Below, in pieces: positions 1 to 10,683 of a DNA stretch of 64,000 bases. The stretch covers positions 124,001-188,000 of the forward strand of contig JACKQL020000090.1 in assembly GCA_018296165.2 (NCBI GenBank). Reading direction: 5' to 3'. Within the stretch, counting starts at the first letter, position 1. Each line of letters begins with the position of its first letter. Below the pieces are notes generated by a model. The model was not told where the DNA came from. It saw only the letters and a list, made by a program, of their open reading frames with translations, and ran no database searches. The translations under genes were made by a program, and so were the position numbers. This DNA is from Termitomyces sp. T153. Taxonomy: Eukaryota > Basidiomycota > Agaricomycetes > Agaricales > Lyophyllaceae.

Positions 1-687
1 GTCTGACCCTTTCTATGGAGTCACTGAATGACTTACTCGAGTGGACTGATTGAAAGTTATAGGCGCATAAATCATCAGGTTAATCCATACCATCCGCATA
101 CTGGAACTTCATCAGAGTTTTTGCATGTAGTCTTGCTCTTTTGCAGCATTATTCGGATCAGCAGGAAGCATGTGCAATCTATCGAGCACAGACCAGGGAC
201 CATGACTCATAGCAAGAATTGAAACTGTCCGGAAGGTAGCATGGCTTAGCTCGACACCATTCAAAGATCTCCGATCACATCATCTGTGGTGCCCTAGGGC
301 AGTGGTCACCGCGCTGAATCAATGAGTTGATCTTGTAACTACGAATGTCCTGGAATAGGAATGTCGAAGTGAATCTGTGTATTCGTGGAGTCAAGGTTTT
401 GTGACACGCCATGCATTCTATGATGTCACCAACAGAAGCAATGCGCTGACCTATGCCACATCAGACGAACGGTCGAACGGTAGCGAATCAAACGCTGTTC
501 AATTGAGAATCCGGGTCGTTGTACTTTTGTCCATATCACCCTGTGTCAACATGATCAAAAAGTCTCTTGGAATATTTAACGAGTCATGCCTTCGTTTAAG
601 TGTTTTTGGCCAAACCGCAGGCCAGGAAAGCGGTTAGATACCACGCAAGAGTGGACAAGTCTACTTTCCTACCATAGATTGAAAGAC
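1..687. other. No gene recognised (3' flank of BET3)
   Basis: Only short frames without recognisable domains occur on either strand; the longest is an 86-codon frame at 377-637 on the plus strand with no family resemblance. The stretch lies downstream of the minus-strand BET3 gene and probably holds its 3' UTR. An upstream gene could begin outside the window. Confidence 0.5.
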
Positions 688-1490
688 TTAATCATCTCCT
701 ACAGGGACCTCTTCCTCGAGATATTTCACAAGTTTCACTCGTATCTCAGTACTCTCATCGCCACGCAGAACGTCTGATATGAAGTCCACCTGTACCTGCA
801 TTTGAACCTGACAGAACAAAATTACCCTCATCGAACGTTACATCAGTTTATTGACTTGCGGTTACATACCATCTCCAAAGCTCCACGTAGCACGCCACAC
901 AGAACGTTACTGAACCAGAGACCACCCTGAAGGGCTTCTTCAGGAAGCTCCACGAATTCGGCTAAGGGGTTCTCGTCAAGCGTTAGAGTAAAGGTCGATC
1001 CAGAGGCTTGTGTCGCGGCAGCACCATCGTGTTTCGAGGACGGCTGTGTTGGTGCTATACCATGCGTGATACTTGGCGTAATATTAAGGAAAGTTTTGAA
1101 TCCAATCTGCATTAAAGATGGTCCCGGTGCGAAAGAGGTTCATGAAGGATGATCAAGCACTGACTTTTGACACTACCTCCCCGACCTCACGGAAATCGGC
1201 GCATCTCCCGATCCCACTCTTGGCCAGGAAATCCTCGATTAAGCGGGTGCCAATATTGTATCCCATCTTCTCAAGTTGTTTGTTCACTTCAGCATAGTCC
1301 TCATAGTCCTGAATGAGTTGGACGACGAGTGCGCCGTATGTCAAGGTGAATAGTTCGGCATTCTGCAGTCAACTGATGATTAGGAAGTGCTAGACATTGT
1401 GAGACGTGAATGGATACTCACGATCTTTTCCGTTCTGCTTTTCCAAAGGTCTTCGCCGACGTTCTTATACTGCTTGCTCGATGTAGCCAT
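688..1490 (-). CDS. BET3: TRAPP complex subunit 3 (Bet3/TRAPPC3)
   Basis: Core subunit of the TRAPP tethering complexes, which act as the Ypt1/Rab1 exchange factor in ER-to-Golgi and later traffic. I assembled four exons on the minus strand: 1490-1422, 1362-1165, 1106-870 and 807-688. All three introns are GT-AG and the phases agree, giving 207 residues, close to the family's usual 180-200. Family hallmarks are [17 protein letters not shown] near residue 30, [19 protein letters not shown] after it, and [20 protein letters not shown] toward the end. The last exon supplies the conserved tail ([15 protein letters not shown]...). The start [10 protein letters not shown] is the first ATG in frame. 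Identification is secure; exon ends are inferred from phase. Confidence 0.95.
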
Positions 1491-1606
1491 TACAAACTTG
1501 GAAAGTCACGATGACAGACGCGTCATGTCACATCCTCCCGGAGCACACAATTCATCTATTACGGAAGTGCAGTAAAGAAGTATTACACAAGAAGTCGATG
1601 GTGACC

Positions 1607-2203
1607 TCAATAACGGTCCAACTGGTTGAGCTTCTTCGCAGTTTTGGCGTTTGACTGAGTGTTCTGTCCTCTGACAGGTAAATGCATCGCGTGCCTCTTT
1701 CCCACATAACTTCCTATCATCCGTTGGTGACCAATATTCTCCCGTATCATCCGTCTCAACTCCGACTCTATCTTCAAATCCTTCAATGGGTCACTAGCTG
1801 CCTGTTGTGAAGCACGGGAATGCCGAGCCCGTTTTTGTTTCCTCTGGTCCTGAGCAGCTTTTAATGCCGCAAATTCGCTCTGCAGATCTTGAGTGGACTT
1901 GTTTGGTGATGGCGGTATAAAATCGGAAGAGGCAAGAGGATATCGCGGAGGCGTAACAGAAGTTGAAGGAGAGGAAAGAAATGACGCGAGAGCAGTAACT
2001 TGGTAAGGAGACAAGTCCTTCATTTTGCACTTGTCATGAATCTGCAGTCGAGCACAGAGGCGGTGTGCAGTATGGTGGCCAATACCATAGAAACTTGTGA
2101 GAGCGTACTGGTTTATAATCAACATGGGTATCGAAAAACTAGACTGCGTACATACTCGGGCGACATGGGATTCTCGTAAGTTCACCCCAAGAATGTGGAC
2201 CAT
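1607..2203 (-). CDS. Mitochondrial small-subunit ribosomal protein uS13 (S13)
   Basis: Mitochondrial homologue of bacterial S13 (yeast Sws2), located in the head of the small mitoribosomal subunit. The N-terminus MVHILGVNL and the YALTSFYGIG segment match the S13 helix-two-turns-helix start. The C-terminus carries LRRMIRENIGHQRMIGSY and the LPVRGQNTQSNAKT signature. A long Ser/Lys-rich insertion of about 90 residues separates the halves, as is common in fungal mitochondrial versions. The frame is open throughout, but 48 in-frame nucleotides near residues 17-32 begin GTATGT and end CAG. Removing them joins ESHVAR directly to YALTSFYGIG as in the family, so I infer a 48-nt intron that keeps frame. 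It diverges from the FAM50 gene with only 80 bp between start codons. Confidence 0.88.
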   Translation of the reverse strand: MVHILGVNLRESHVARVCTQSSFSIPMLIINQYALTSFYGIGHHTAHRLCARLQIHDKCKMKDLSPYQVTALASFLSSPSTSVTPPRYPLASSDFIPPSPNKSTQDLQSEFAALKAAQDQRKQKRARHSRASQQAASDPLKDLKIESELRRMIRENIGHQRMIGSYVGKRHAMHLPVRGQNTQSNAKTAKKLNQLDRY

Positions 2204-2283
2204 TTTATATGGACGTAGTAGTGCCGAAATTTGAGCCAGTCACGTTTTAGTCGCAGACCAAATTTGGACTCCGCCACTTACAC
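2204..2283. promoter_or_regulatory. Shared 80-bp intergenic promoter, uS13 / FAM50
   Basis: Only 80 bp separate the start codons of two divergently transcribed housekeeping genes. Both promoters and 5' UTRs must lie here or overlap the neighbouring coding sequence. No clear TATA box is visible. Confidence 0.6.
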
Positions 2284-3572
2284 ATGTCCGCCAGCAAAGG
2301 TGAAGGCCGTCGAGAAGATGCGCTCGTCAAACAACGCAATCAGATGCGAGAGGACTTTGAGCGACAGAAACAGTCTCTCATCAACGAAACAGAGAAGGCT
2401 CGGCCCTCCGCCAACCGTTTTGTTGGCCAACATGATTCGATGGAAGACACTCTCAAGCACAATACTGTCGGTTTGGTGCGCCTTGAGGACTTCCAACAAA
2501 AGAGGAAAGAACTTGAAGAAGCTAAAGCGCGGGAAGCTGCCAAAACGAACGACCTCAAGTATGTTCCAGTTCATTTTCGTCTTTCATCTGCTTTTGGACC
2601 ACAAGTATCGGATCACTTATAGGATGTGGAGAATCTGTTTAGGGACGACACCAAAAAACTCAAGAAACGCAAGAAGCTAGCTAAGGCTACGTTGTCATTT
2701 GCAATGGACGGAGAGGAAGAAGGCGATTCCTCCCAGCAAGCTGAAGGCGACGATGTTTCCGTTAAAGAAAAAGAAGATACACTTGAGGACGGCCCACCCT
2801 CGAAACGGAGCAAGTTTCGTAAAAACCCCGACGTTGATACCTCCTTCCTTCCTGACAGAGAACGCGAAGAAGCAGAGAGAAAGGAGCGCGAACGTCTCCG
2901 CTTGGAGTGGTTGGCGAAACAAGAAGCTATTAAGAACGAGGACATTGAAATTGTGTATTCTTATTGGGATGGAAGTGGACATAGGAAGACTGTTACGGTC
3001 AGCTTTTCATGCTTCAAGATTTTCTGTCTCACCGAACACCCACGTATCGCGACACAGTGTAAAAAAGGAGATGCTATCAGTACATTCCTGGAGAAATGTC
3101 GACACCAGTTTCCAGAACTTCGAGGCGTCAGTGTTGATAATCTGATGTATATCAAGGTGAGTCGTGACTAGTTATATCGACAGGCACATTCACCTGATGA
3201 TTCTTTGCAGGAGGACCTAATCATACCTCACGTTTGTTGTTCTTCACTACACTCAATCACTACTGATGCTTTACCCAAAGCACTATACATTTTACGATTT
3301 TATCATCAACAAAGCTCGTGGAAAATCAGGCCCATTGTTTAATTTCGATGTACACGATGATGTACGTCTACTCGCAGATGCGACAAAGGAGAAGAATGAG
3401 TCGCATGCAGGCAAGGTTGTCGAAAGAAGTTATTACCAGAGAAATAAGCATATCTTCCCGGCATCTAGATGGGAGGTTCGTTGGAGGTTTTTATCTTTTT
3501 ATCACTCATCTCACCATGTTACTGTAGGTGTACGATCCAGAGAAGGATTATGGGAAGTACACAATTGCTTAA
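2284..3572 (+). CDS. FAM50/XAP5 family nuclear protein
   Basis: Conserved nuclear protein of the XAP5 (FAM50A) family, linked in animals to the spliceosome. The model has six exons: 2284-2562, 2623-2997, 3058-3156, 3211-3231, 3281-3475 and 3528-3572, totalling 337 residues. The first third is a Lys/Glu-rich coiled coil. The family core follows: [80 protein letters not shown] and the terminal [13 protein letters not shown]. Exon 4 is only 21 nt. Frame across intron 1 works only with a weak donor at 2563; the better-looking GTATGT at 2559 would break the frame, so the first junction is uncertain. Transcribed away from mitochondrial uS13. Confidence 0.93.
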
Positions 3573-3696
3573 TACCGTCTTCTACGTAGTGTTCAAAATA
3601 TTCTTTCTGTTTTCAATCGACGCCAGCCTAGCAGGCAGAAATTTTCTGCAACTCTACATATTACACTCAGGTATATTTCATGCCATAGTGAAGAAG

Positions 3697-3714
3697 AAAA
3701 AAGTCGATATAAAA
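3697..3714 (-). terminator. Pol III oligo-T terminator of tRNA-Phe
   Basis: Downstream of the tRNA on the minus strand there is a T4 run (3714-3711) and then a T6 run (3702-3697). Such runs stop RNA polymerase III. Confidence 0.65.
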
Positions 3715-3724
3715 TGGAAGATAT

Positions 3725-3805
3725 GGGGGTACCGCGGATCGAACGCGGGACCTTCAGAAATCGATCAACTTCAGTCTGCTGCTCTCCCAGCTGAGCTATA
3801 CCCCC
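3725..3805 (-). tRNA. tRNA-Phe (GAA) with a short intron
   Basis: The 81-nt minus-strand element folds as a tRNA. A 7-bp acceptor stem pairs GGGGGTA with TACCCCC. A D arm with GCTC...GAGC follows. The anticodon stem CAGA/TCTG holds a loop with CTGAAG, and the T arm has GCGTTCGATCCGC, which contains the internal B box. The anticodon is GAA, reading Phe codons. About 9 extra nucleotides follow the base next to the anticodon, the standard place for a nuclear tRNA intron. It lies between the convergent ends of FAM50 and the VMA8 upstream region. Confidence 0.92.
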
Positions 3806-3904
3806 TATTAAGATAGCGTTAAAGGAACACCATCATGTGTTTTGCTGATTGGCTACAACTTTGTACTTCAAGGGTGCGATTCTTCTGCTTTCATTGCCAT
3901 ACCT

Positions 3905-4836
3905 ATGTCTGGAGCCGGAGCCCGTGAAAATGTCTTTGCGACTCGCATGGCTCTCACAAATACAAAGCTCCGACTGAAAGGAGCCCAGACTGGACACTCA
4001 CTTTTGGCGAAGAAACGAGATGCGCTGACAACACGATTCCGGGCAATTCTGAGGAAGGTCGACGAGGTGCATCTGAATTCAGCATTCTTCTTGGCTTTGC
4101 ACTGAACTAATGAAGTGCTAGGCAAAGCGAAAGATGGGAAGAGTCATGCAGCTGGCGTCGTTCTCGATGGCAGAGGTCACGTATGCGACGGGAGATATTG
4201 CATACCTTGTCCAGGAGCAGGCGAAGCAGGCCTCATTCAGGGTGAAAGCAAAGCAAGAGAACGTCTCCGGTGTCGTTCTGCCGGCTTTCGAGGTCGACCG
4301 CGTCGCTGGATCAGGTCTGGAGGTTCCCTATCACTTGCTTGTTTCTTCTATCTGATTGCCCGAATTCTTTCAGATTTCAATCTCACCGGCCTAGGTCGGG
4401 GTGGCCAGCAAGTTTTAAAGGCGAAGGAGGTCTACGCTAAAGCAATTGAGACTCTCGTCGAACTTGCATCGCTTCAGACGGCTTTCACAATCCTCGATGA
4501 AGTCATTCGGGCAACAAATCGACGAGTCAATGCGATTGAACACATCGTCATCCCGCGTTTGGAGAATACTATCAAATATATCATAAGTGAACTGGACGAA
4601 ATGGACCGAGAAGAATTTTTCAGGTTCGTTCTATCTTCTCATTTCTCATCAAGGTTCTAGATATACCAACTTGTTACAGATTGAAGAAAGTTCAAGGGAA
4701 GAAGAAACGAGATACAGCGGCAAGAAATGCCGCCACAACAGAAAGCGAGCCGTTAGCTCAAACCATCGCTGACTATGATGGAGAAGAACATGCACCTGAT
4801 TTGTTGAGCAGCAAGGACGAGGACGTGATATTCTAA
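3905..4836 (+). CDS. VMA8: V-type proton ATPase subunit D (Vma8)
   Basis: Central-stalk subunit of the V1 sector of the vacuolar H+-ATPase; it couples ATP hydrolysis to rotation of the membrane ring. Four exons (3905-4066, 4122-4314, 4374-4623, 4680-4836) join in phase to 253 residues, the normal length. Visible family blocks: [29 protein letters not shown] near residue 20, [10 protein letters not shown] after intron 1, [21 protein letters not shown], and [19 protein letters not shown]. The protein ends in a Lys-rich then acidic tail. The start [11 protein letters not shown] is chosen because it matches orthologues; an in-frame extension upstream has no support. Confidence 0.96.
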
Positions 4837-5058
4837 ATTGATACTGTAGATGTTTACACTGTTACGGCCTCGTGATACCTTGCATTCATGGACAAACGAT
4901 TGGACTAATGACATTCATGAAATGGTGGTGTGGACGGCGAACTCAATGAGCTTCGAGTAGCATAATGCGGGTCATAACATATCATGTGCAATGTGCATAG
5001 ATACATGCGAGCTGGTTTTGAGTGATAGGTAATCGAGAAAAGAAGATAGCAAGACGAA

Positions 5059-5774
5059 TTACTGGGAAGAGAATAAGAAGGGAAAAACTTTGTGAGTGAA
5101 AGCAACGCACATCAGCCATCTCAACATCACCAGAAGCCTCCTTCGACTTCTTGGTGTCTTTCCTGTCCAGGATTGCTCGGCTATACAGCCGTTTCATGAA
5201 AATGCATTAATCTGTTTTGAACTGAACAAACATACCGGTCCTTGTCCAGCTTGATCGTGGTAATGACCACATTGCTCGGGTGGATGCCGATGGGGGCAGT
5301 AGCACCATTCGATTTGTCCCGCTGTACACGATCAACGTGAATGACCCACTTCTTGCGGTACACCTGCGTGACCTTCCCCTCACGTCCCTTGTATTTGCCT
5401 CGGACAATGCGAACCTCATCATCCTTACGAACAGGTAGAGAGCGGGCCTAGAAACTTTCGCATCCAGAAGTACTTCCCGTATTTAAAAAGACATACGTGG
5501 TATTTTTCACGGAGCTCCTTCGAAAGAGCCGAGGACATGATTTTCCTTCGGATAGAGGATGGCGCAGAGAAATGCGCCTTGCGGGACTTGCGCCGGGAGG
5601 ATGAAACGTCTAGGGAAATTGTTAGTACGTGCTCACTGGGCTTCCAAGTGCATCCAAAGGTGAAATGTGCCATCCATCTCAAATCTCCTCCTTTTTCCGC
5701 CAAAGAAACACCAATCGAAAGGTATGGAGGGACCGAATATATCGCGAACGGAACGCACCGGCGTTGAACTTCAT
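5059..5774 (-). CDS. RPL26: 60S ribosomal protein L26 (uL24)
   Basis: Large-subunit ribosomal protein near the peptide exit tunnel, with a KOW domain. Five exons on the minus strand: 5774-5759, 5609-5497, 5447-5236, 5180-5111 and 5061-5059, total 137 residues. The first exon encodes only MKFNA plus one base. It is followed by [64 protein letters not shown] and [16 protein letters not shown]. After GDVEMAD the frame meets a GTGCGT donor; a 49-nt intron then ends in CCCAG directly before TAA, so the last exon appears to be the stop codon alone. This keeps the usual length, but the last intron is an inference. Diverges from the FRG1 gene with 151 bp between starts. Confidence 0.95.
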
Positions 5775-5925
5775 TTTTACAGGTTTCTTGAGGACGGCGG
5801 GCACGACGAGGAAACACCCTTGGCACGGCTATAGACAACTAGGTTCCCACGGCCAACTCGACCATCACGTGACTGATTAGTCCCGTCATTTCGTCAGTTA
5901 TGCTCAAGCCCCACTTCGAGTCCAT

Positions 5926-6639
5926 ATGATGTCTACTAACAAAGTCCGCTCCACTAAGCTTACATTCAAAGGCGACAAACCAAAGAAAAAGCGAAAAAGA
6001 GAGGTCGGGGAGATCGGATCCTCAAGGAAAAGCAGACGGAAGGATGATAACGAAGATCCTGAAACTTGGGTGCTACCAGAGAATGCCAATGAAATCCGTG
6101 GACCAACATTCCTCATGCATCCCTCTGACCCTTATCCCATATCCATTAATTTCAACTCCACAACGAATCGTATCGTCATTCACTTTTTTGACAAGGAGAA
6201 ACTCGAAGACGACACGGAGCCTCCGAGCTTACTGGATCGAACGCCCACCGATGTGTCACAAGTATGGGTAACGACTCGTGTGGCTGGCTCGTCTACAGTC
6301 AATCTCCGCACAGGCACTGGGGAGGGAAAGTTTTTGTCTTGTGACGCTCATGGCATCGTATCCGTTGATCGTGATGCACGAGGTCCTCAAGAAGAGTGGA
6401 CTCCCGTCGTTCTACCTGATGGAATGGTTGCTTTTATGAATGTTTACGAGAAATATCTCAGCATTGACGAGATTGCTGGTGGTGCCATGCAGCTGAGGGG
6501 CGACAGTGATGAAGTAGGCTTCAGAGAACGGTTTTGGGTTAAGATCCAGAGCAAGTATAAGAAGGAAGCTCACGAAGAAGAAAAGAAAAAGGAGGGAGCA
6601 GCAGAGAAACCAAAGATCAATGAAGAGTCATCTAAGTAG
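5926..6639 (+). CDS. FRG1-like protein (fascin-like domain)
   Basis: Homologue of the FRG1 family, proteins with a fascin-like beta-trefoil associated with actin bundling and with spliceosomes and nucleoli. The frame of 237 residues is open without introns. A Lys/Arg-rich N-terminus (residues 12-45) resembles a nuclear or nucleolar signal. It is followed by QVWVTTRVAGSSTVNLRTG and the FRG1 hallmark GKFLSCDAHGIVSVDRDARG, then a segment ending FWVKIQSKYKK and a charged tail. The second ATG (residue 2) is an equally good start. It shares its upstream region with RPL26. The family call rests on the GKFLSCDAHG block and general layout. Confidence 0.85.
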   Translation: MMSTNKVRSTKLTFKGDKPKKKRKREVGEIGSSRKSRRKDDNEDPETWVLPENANEIRGPTFLMHPSDPYPISINFNSTTNRIVIHFFDKEKLEDDTEPPSLLDRTPTDVSQVWVTTRVAGSSTVNLRTGTGEGKFLSCDAHGIVSVDRDARGPQEEWTPVVLPDGMVAFMNVYEKYLSIDEIAGGAMQLRGDSDEVGFRERFWVKIQSKYKKEAHEEEKKKEGAAEKPKINEESSK

Positions 6640-6672
6640 GCGACAAACGGGTTTTCTTTTCTCACTTCTGAC

Positions 6673-6930
6673 ATGTCCTCAAGTCGGCTGTATCAGACAT
6701 GGGGCGCCGGTCGTCTCGTTATATCGACAGACGACAAGAAAGAGGTGTGCTTCCTGATAGTGCTTGATGGTTACCCTGATTGACATCATTGCAGCTAAAA
6801 AACGCTCGCAAAGAAGGCCGATTGGCAGAAGCGTTGCTGGACCGTAGGTCTAAACTCAAGAGGTATAATTTTCTGAGATTTGCACCATGGATTTGACTGA
6901 TATCCCTCTCCTAGTGATCGCTTTTGCTGA
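6673..6930 (+). CDS. Small 51-residue protein, function unknown
   Basis: Three exons (6673-6744, 6795-6862, 6915-6930) with good GT-AG introns join in phase to 51 residues: an aromatic N-terminus (YQTWGAGRLV), then a charged helix (LKNARKEGRLAEALLDRRSK) and the end DRFC. It starts 33 bp after the FRG1 stop. Matched intron phases and a helix-like composition argue for a real gene. I do not recognise the family. It is too small for ordinary gene finders. Confidence 0.6.
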
Positions 6931-7408
6931 GAGTACTGGACCCATCTTTTCATGTATTATCATTCCGTTTAGATAGGTTGTTATTGAGATGTGGAAAATC
7001 TTTATATCGTGCGACTTTTGGTATGGCCTCGCAGTGGCGCAATGGGTACATTGTATTTATCCACTAACAAACAACCCTTTGGCGTGCGGAACATTTCCCT
7101 TCTTAGTGACATAGAAAGGATCAAAGTTCAGCATTGTTTGAATGGACCTAAGTCTAACGCACCAGCGTTGTGAATGGTCAGACGAGTCTAGTTAAGAATT
7201 TATACTGCTTAGTACTTCGAACTATTGCCATTTTTGCCAGTGTAGACATATTTTCCGCGTGACCTTTTTAACGTTTTACATAACTTCAAACTACTAACTA
7301 CTGCTCGTTCCTTTGAAACCACTACGACCTGCGACCTGTCTTTTGAACTCTTTTCAAGTTATCGACGTGTATATCTGGGCGAATATTGCTTGATCTGAGA
7401 CTATTGAC
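6931..7408. other. Intergenic, no gene recognised
   Basis: AT-rich stretch between the small 51-residue gene and the next plus-strand gene. A 60-codon frame at 6991-7173 shows no domain. A short piece near 7021 looks faintly like a tRNA D arm but has no other tRNA parts. Confidence 0.5.
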
Positions 7409-9093
7409 ATGATAAAAAAACCAAAACGGCCCTCGAAATATACTAATAAACGAGAGCTTATAGCCCTTTTGAACGTGTCTGAGGAACGATTGAGATCCAT
7501 ACAGGTATTTTGCAACTCTTTCTCCTAGAAGTGTGTTGCCGATTCTTCCAAATATTGCAGGACGCTGTGATTGACGCTGCTGATTGGCATCTCGAAGATA
7601 AAATACGCGTTGATATGCAAGAATCCCATAAGTGGGAACAATTTACGAACGAGGTAGCAGCAATTCCTTAACTATCTCATAGTAGCACCGGCTCTCATCT
7701 TGCATCCTTTGGCAGGTTGTGACATCTTTCCCTGAGCTGAAGAACTGCCAGGATTACTGGCCACTACATGGATTCATCTCTCTATGGAAAAGAAGGAACA
7801 GATCTTCTGAAAAAAAGCTAGGGATTCAGTACCCCACAACACCACCTCTCCATGATGCTCCTCGCCGAGAGAATCGCATGATGTTCATTGGAAAACCTCT
7901 TCCCCGGCGGATCCGATTTCACAAACACCGCAATGTTCATGGTTCTATGTCCACTGACACTGCTCAAGTGGCTCTCATTGCTGGTTCTTCGAATCTACGA
8001 AACGAGTTATCACGTAGCATGGTATGCATTAATTACGTGTCTTGTATCGGGTAGATCTATCGAGTTCTGAACTCACTTATTTGTAGGACGAAGCCACTGC
8101 ATTACGTCAGGATACTGATAGATCTAGTTCAGCGTCTCATCAGAACTTGGGTAAAACGGTCTTGTCATACCGTTCGCGGTCTGCATCACTTGTTCTCATG
8201 AAGACAGGTTCCACTCGGTCAGAGAATGACACATCAGACAATGCGAGCGAGGTTGACAGTGGCCTTGTTGCTTGTTTATTCTGTGACTACACGCCCAATG
8301 GTACTGTTGCTGGCAAGCCTGCCATTGACAATGTCTTCCAGCATAACAAGCACGTAATTGATTCCCTGTCTACTTTGGGCATTTGCAATGATCAACAGCT
8401 TGACGCTCTTATGGACCTGCGGATGTGGGGTATTGGCCCCGACAGGTTTTTTGATTCAATCCCGGCCAGTGAACTTAGTCCCCTTTACAAAGCACATATT
8501 CTTTCCCAGTTAAAAGCAAAGCAAGGCTTGATACTGCGCCCTCCTCTTGCAATCGAGGTCAAACGGAGGATTGAGGGTTCGATGTCGTTTTCCAGCGAGG
8601 TAAGATCGGGACAAGGTACAAGTATTCTTCGAAACGAGGTGAATATCCATCTCTGCTCCTCATCACACACATACTTCAACTTGACAACGACAATCATTAA
8701 CCATGTAGGCACGAAATGAGGCCGGCCACTCCAAATCCGTGAATTCTGTAAGCGCAGTCTTTTTTATAGGTCGCTGCAGTACTCGATTTATTGATCAACA
8801 TACAGGCGCAGTATAGGGTCCCCTGGAGCGGCTGTCCCACGCATCCGCCGACTCCCGAGTGGGACCATGTTCCAACGAAACTTCAAACAGTGCTCAGGCT
8901 ATTCAACATGCAAGAGTTGACTCCTATTTTCCTTATGGCGCAGGTGAAAACCAATGAGGACTTTGATCTACTCTGTGGTTTGGGTGAGGTGGGGCGCACG
9001 TTGGTCTTTGAACAGCTGGAGCTTCCTTATATCAGGCGTTTCCAGCGCTGGATGCTCGCCTTTCTTCTCAAAAATATCGACATTCTGGATTGA
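7409..9093 (+). CDS. Uncharacterised protein, 457 residues
   Basis: Six exons: 7409-7504, 7561-7653, 7716-8021, 8087-8638, 8709-8747 and 8806-9093. Every intron is phase 0 with GT-AG ends, and together they give 457 residues. The N-terminus is basic (MIKKPKRPSKYTNKRE), which fits a nuclear or DNA-binding protein but does not prove it. Residues 160-230 are Ser-rich. A segment with LVACLFCDYTP has a CxxC-like Cys pair but no matching second pair. The C-terminal exon is hydrophobic-helical (LTPIFLMAQV..., LLCGLGEVGRTLVFEQL). I do not recognise a family; Agaricomycetes carry many such lineage-specific genes. The consistent phases make the model itself fairly reliable. Confidence 0.65.
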
Positions 9094-9577
9094 TGCACCG
9101 GTTTCATAGCAAGTATGTATATTCTTTACCTTGGCTTTTTCCATGTGGTTTTCTCGCGCTTGACCCGTGGTACTTCTTGTTGCTCATATTTGTAGCTCTA
9201 TAAATCATTGTCCTGTTCTATTCTTGTCCATTATTGCAGCCTGTTGAATTCGTTATCTTCGTACGGTTTTCTATCGTTTATCGCATCAGATCATTGCCTG
9301 TCATTGCTCCTTACTGTTCGATATTGCAATCTATTGAATTCGTTACCTCTTGTATCGCAACACAGCATACTATGGTCCACGCAAGTGTATTCTATACAAG
9401 CACTCAGATAGATTACCGATGTACCGGTACTTCTACTGTGGATTCCGCTAAGGAAGTAAAGTAAAAGAGTAAAATGGTTATAAGAGGCATAAATGGTGCT
9501 CGTTCTGAATGCCAGTGGTAATGATTCAAAGTATCGTCACAGCACAATATTGGTAGAAGAAAGCGGTCAAAAGATGC
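9094..9577. other. Intergenic between convergent genes, with an imperfect repeat
   Basis: No coding signal. Two copies of an imperfect repeat of about 35 bp are visible, each with TTGAATTCGTTA preceded by ATTGCA (about 9233-9262 and 9324-9352). It separates the 3' ends of the 457-residue gene and the Ran gene. Confidence 0.45.
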
Positions 9578-10683
9578 TTAGAGATCGTCATCTTCTTCAG
9601 GAAGGGGAACAGCCTCAGCCTATACAAGAACAGATCAGAACACAAGAAATCTCATGGAATAAGAGAGGGCACCTTTTTCAGCTCGGCTTCGTAGATCGCC
9701 ATCAAGCTGGCATCGACAGCGACTTCGGCGGGGGCAAGGGCAGGAGCAGCGACAAACTCAAGGGTGGGGTTACTAAACGACAACATTAGTGAGACCTCGG
9801 TTGAAAGGGACACTAAACATACCCAACGAGCTTCCTCGCCAGCCAGAGGAACGGCTTCTCGAAGTTGTAGTTGGATTTGGCGGAGATCTCAAAATACTGA
9901 AGGTTCTTCTTTCGGTGGAATGTAACAGCACCAGTCTTGACTTTGCGTTCCTGTCAAACACGTGTAAGAGACTGAACATCCTGATCAAGTGAAATCGACA
10001 CAATATACTGACCTTGACATCAACCTTGTTTCCGCAGAGAACAATAGGGATGTTTTCGCAGACACGCTCGAGATCGCGATGCCAGTTGGGTACATTCTTG
10101 TACGTGATTCTCGATGTCACGTCGAACATGATGATACCACATTGGCCCTGAATATAGTACCCATCACGAAGTCCACCGAACTTCTCCTGTCCAGCTGTAT
10201 CCCAAACGTTGAAACAGATGGTCCCGAAGTTGGTAGTAAATGTGAGAGGATGGACTTCAACACCGAGGGTAGCTAAGGTCGCAGGTCAGATGTGATCAAA
10301 AAACGATAAAACACGGCTGGGCATGGGGAAAATCACTGGGAGCTGGGAGACATACCGATGTATTTCTTTTCGAATTCGCCGGTCAAGTGGCGCTGAGCGA
10401 TAGGGCAAGATCAACGCGCGATCATAAAAGAATTCTGCGCGTAGGCTCACCTTGACGAACGTTGTCTTTCCAGTGCCACCGTCGCCAACTGGTATCATAA
10501 AATCGCCCAACCCGGATCGGAAGCACAAGGAGGGATGAGCGAAGCGGATTCGGAGAGAACGAAGGAAAATCATCGATGAAGAGCACGATGGGCGATCGTA
10601 TTAGAAACTGAATGAATTCGATGCAGGATACACGCACCAAGGACAAGCTTGAAGGTAGGAACTTGCTGTTGAGTTTCAGCCAT
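9578..10683 (-). CDS. GTP-binding nuclear protein Ran (Gsp1)
   Basis: Small GTPase that gives direction to nuclear transport and helps spindle assembly. Seven exons on the minus strand (10683-10638, 10488-10451, 10392-10356, 10272-10013, 9950-9823, 9772-9673, 9619-9578) total 216 residues, the exact family length. All GTPase motifs are intact: GDGGTGKTT (P loop), the switch I region [29 protein letters not shown] (switch II), NKVDVK and [12 protein letters not shown]. It ends in the acidic tail EEDDDL that binds the Ran partner proteins. Introns fall inside the P-loop region, as in other basidiomycetes. Secure call. Confidence 0.97.

Noticed and set aside
3266..3816. Overlapping plus-strand frames after FAM50 (107 and 115 codons)
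   Set aside because: The first is the FAM50 exon read through its introns; the second runs across the tRNA in the antisense direction.
7021..7080. tRNA-like fragment (GTGGCGCAATGGG)
   Set aside because: Only a D-arm-like piece; no anticodon stem, T arm or acceptor pairing.
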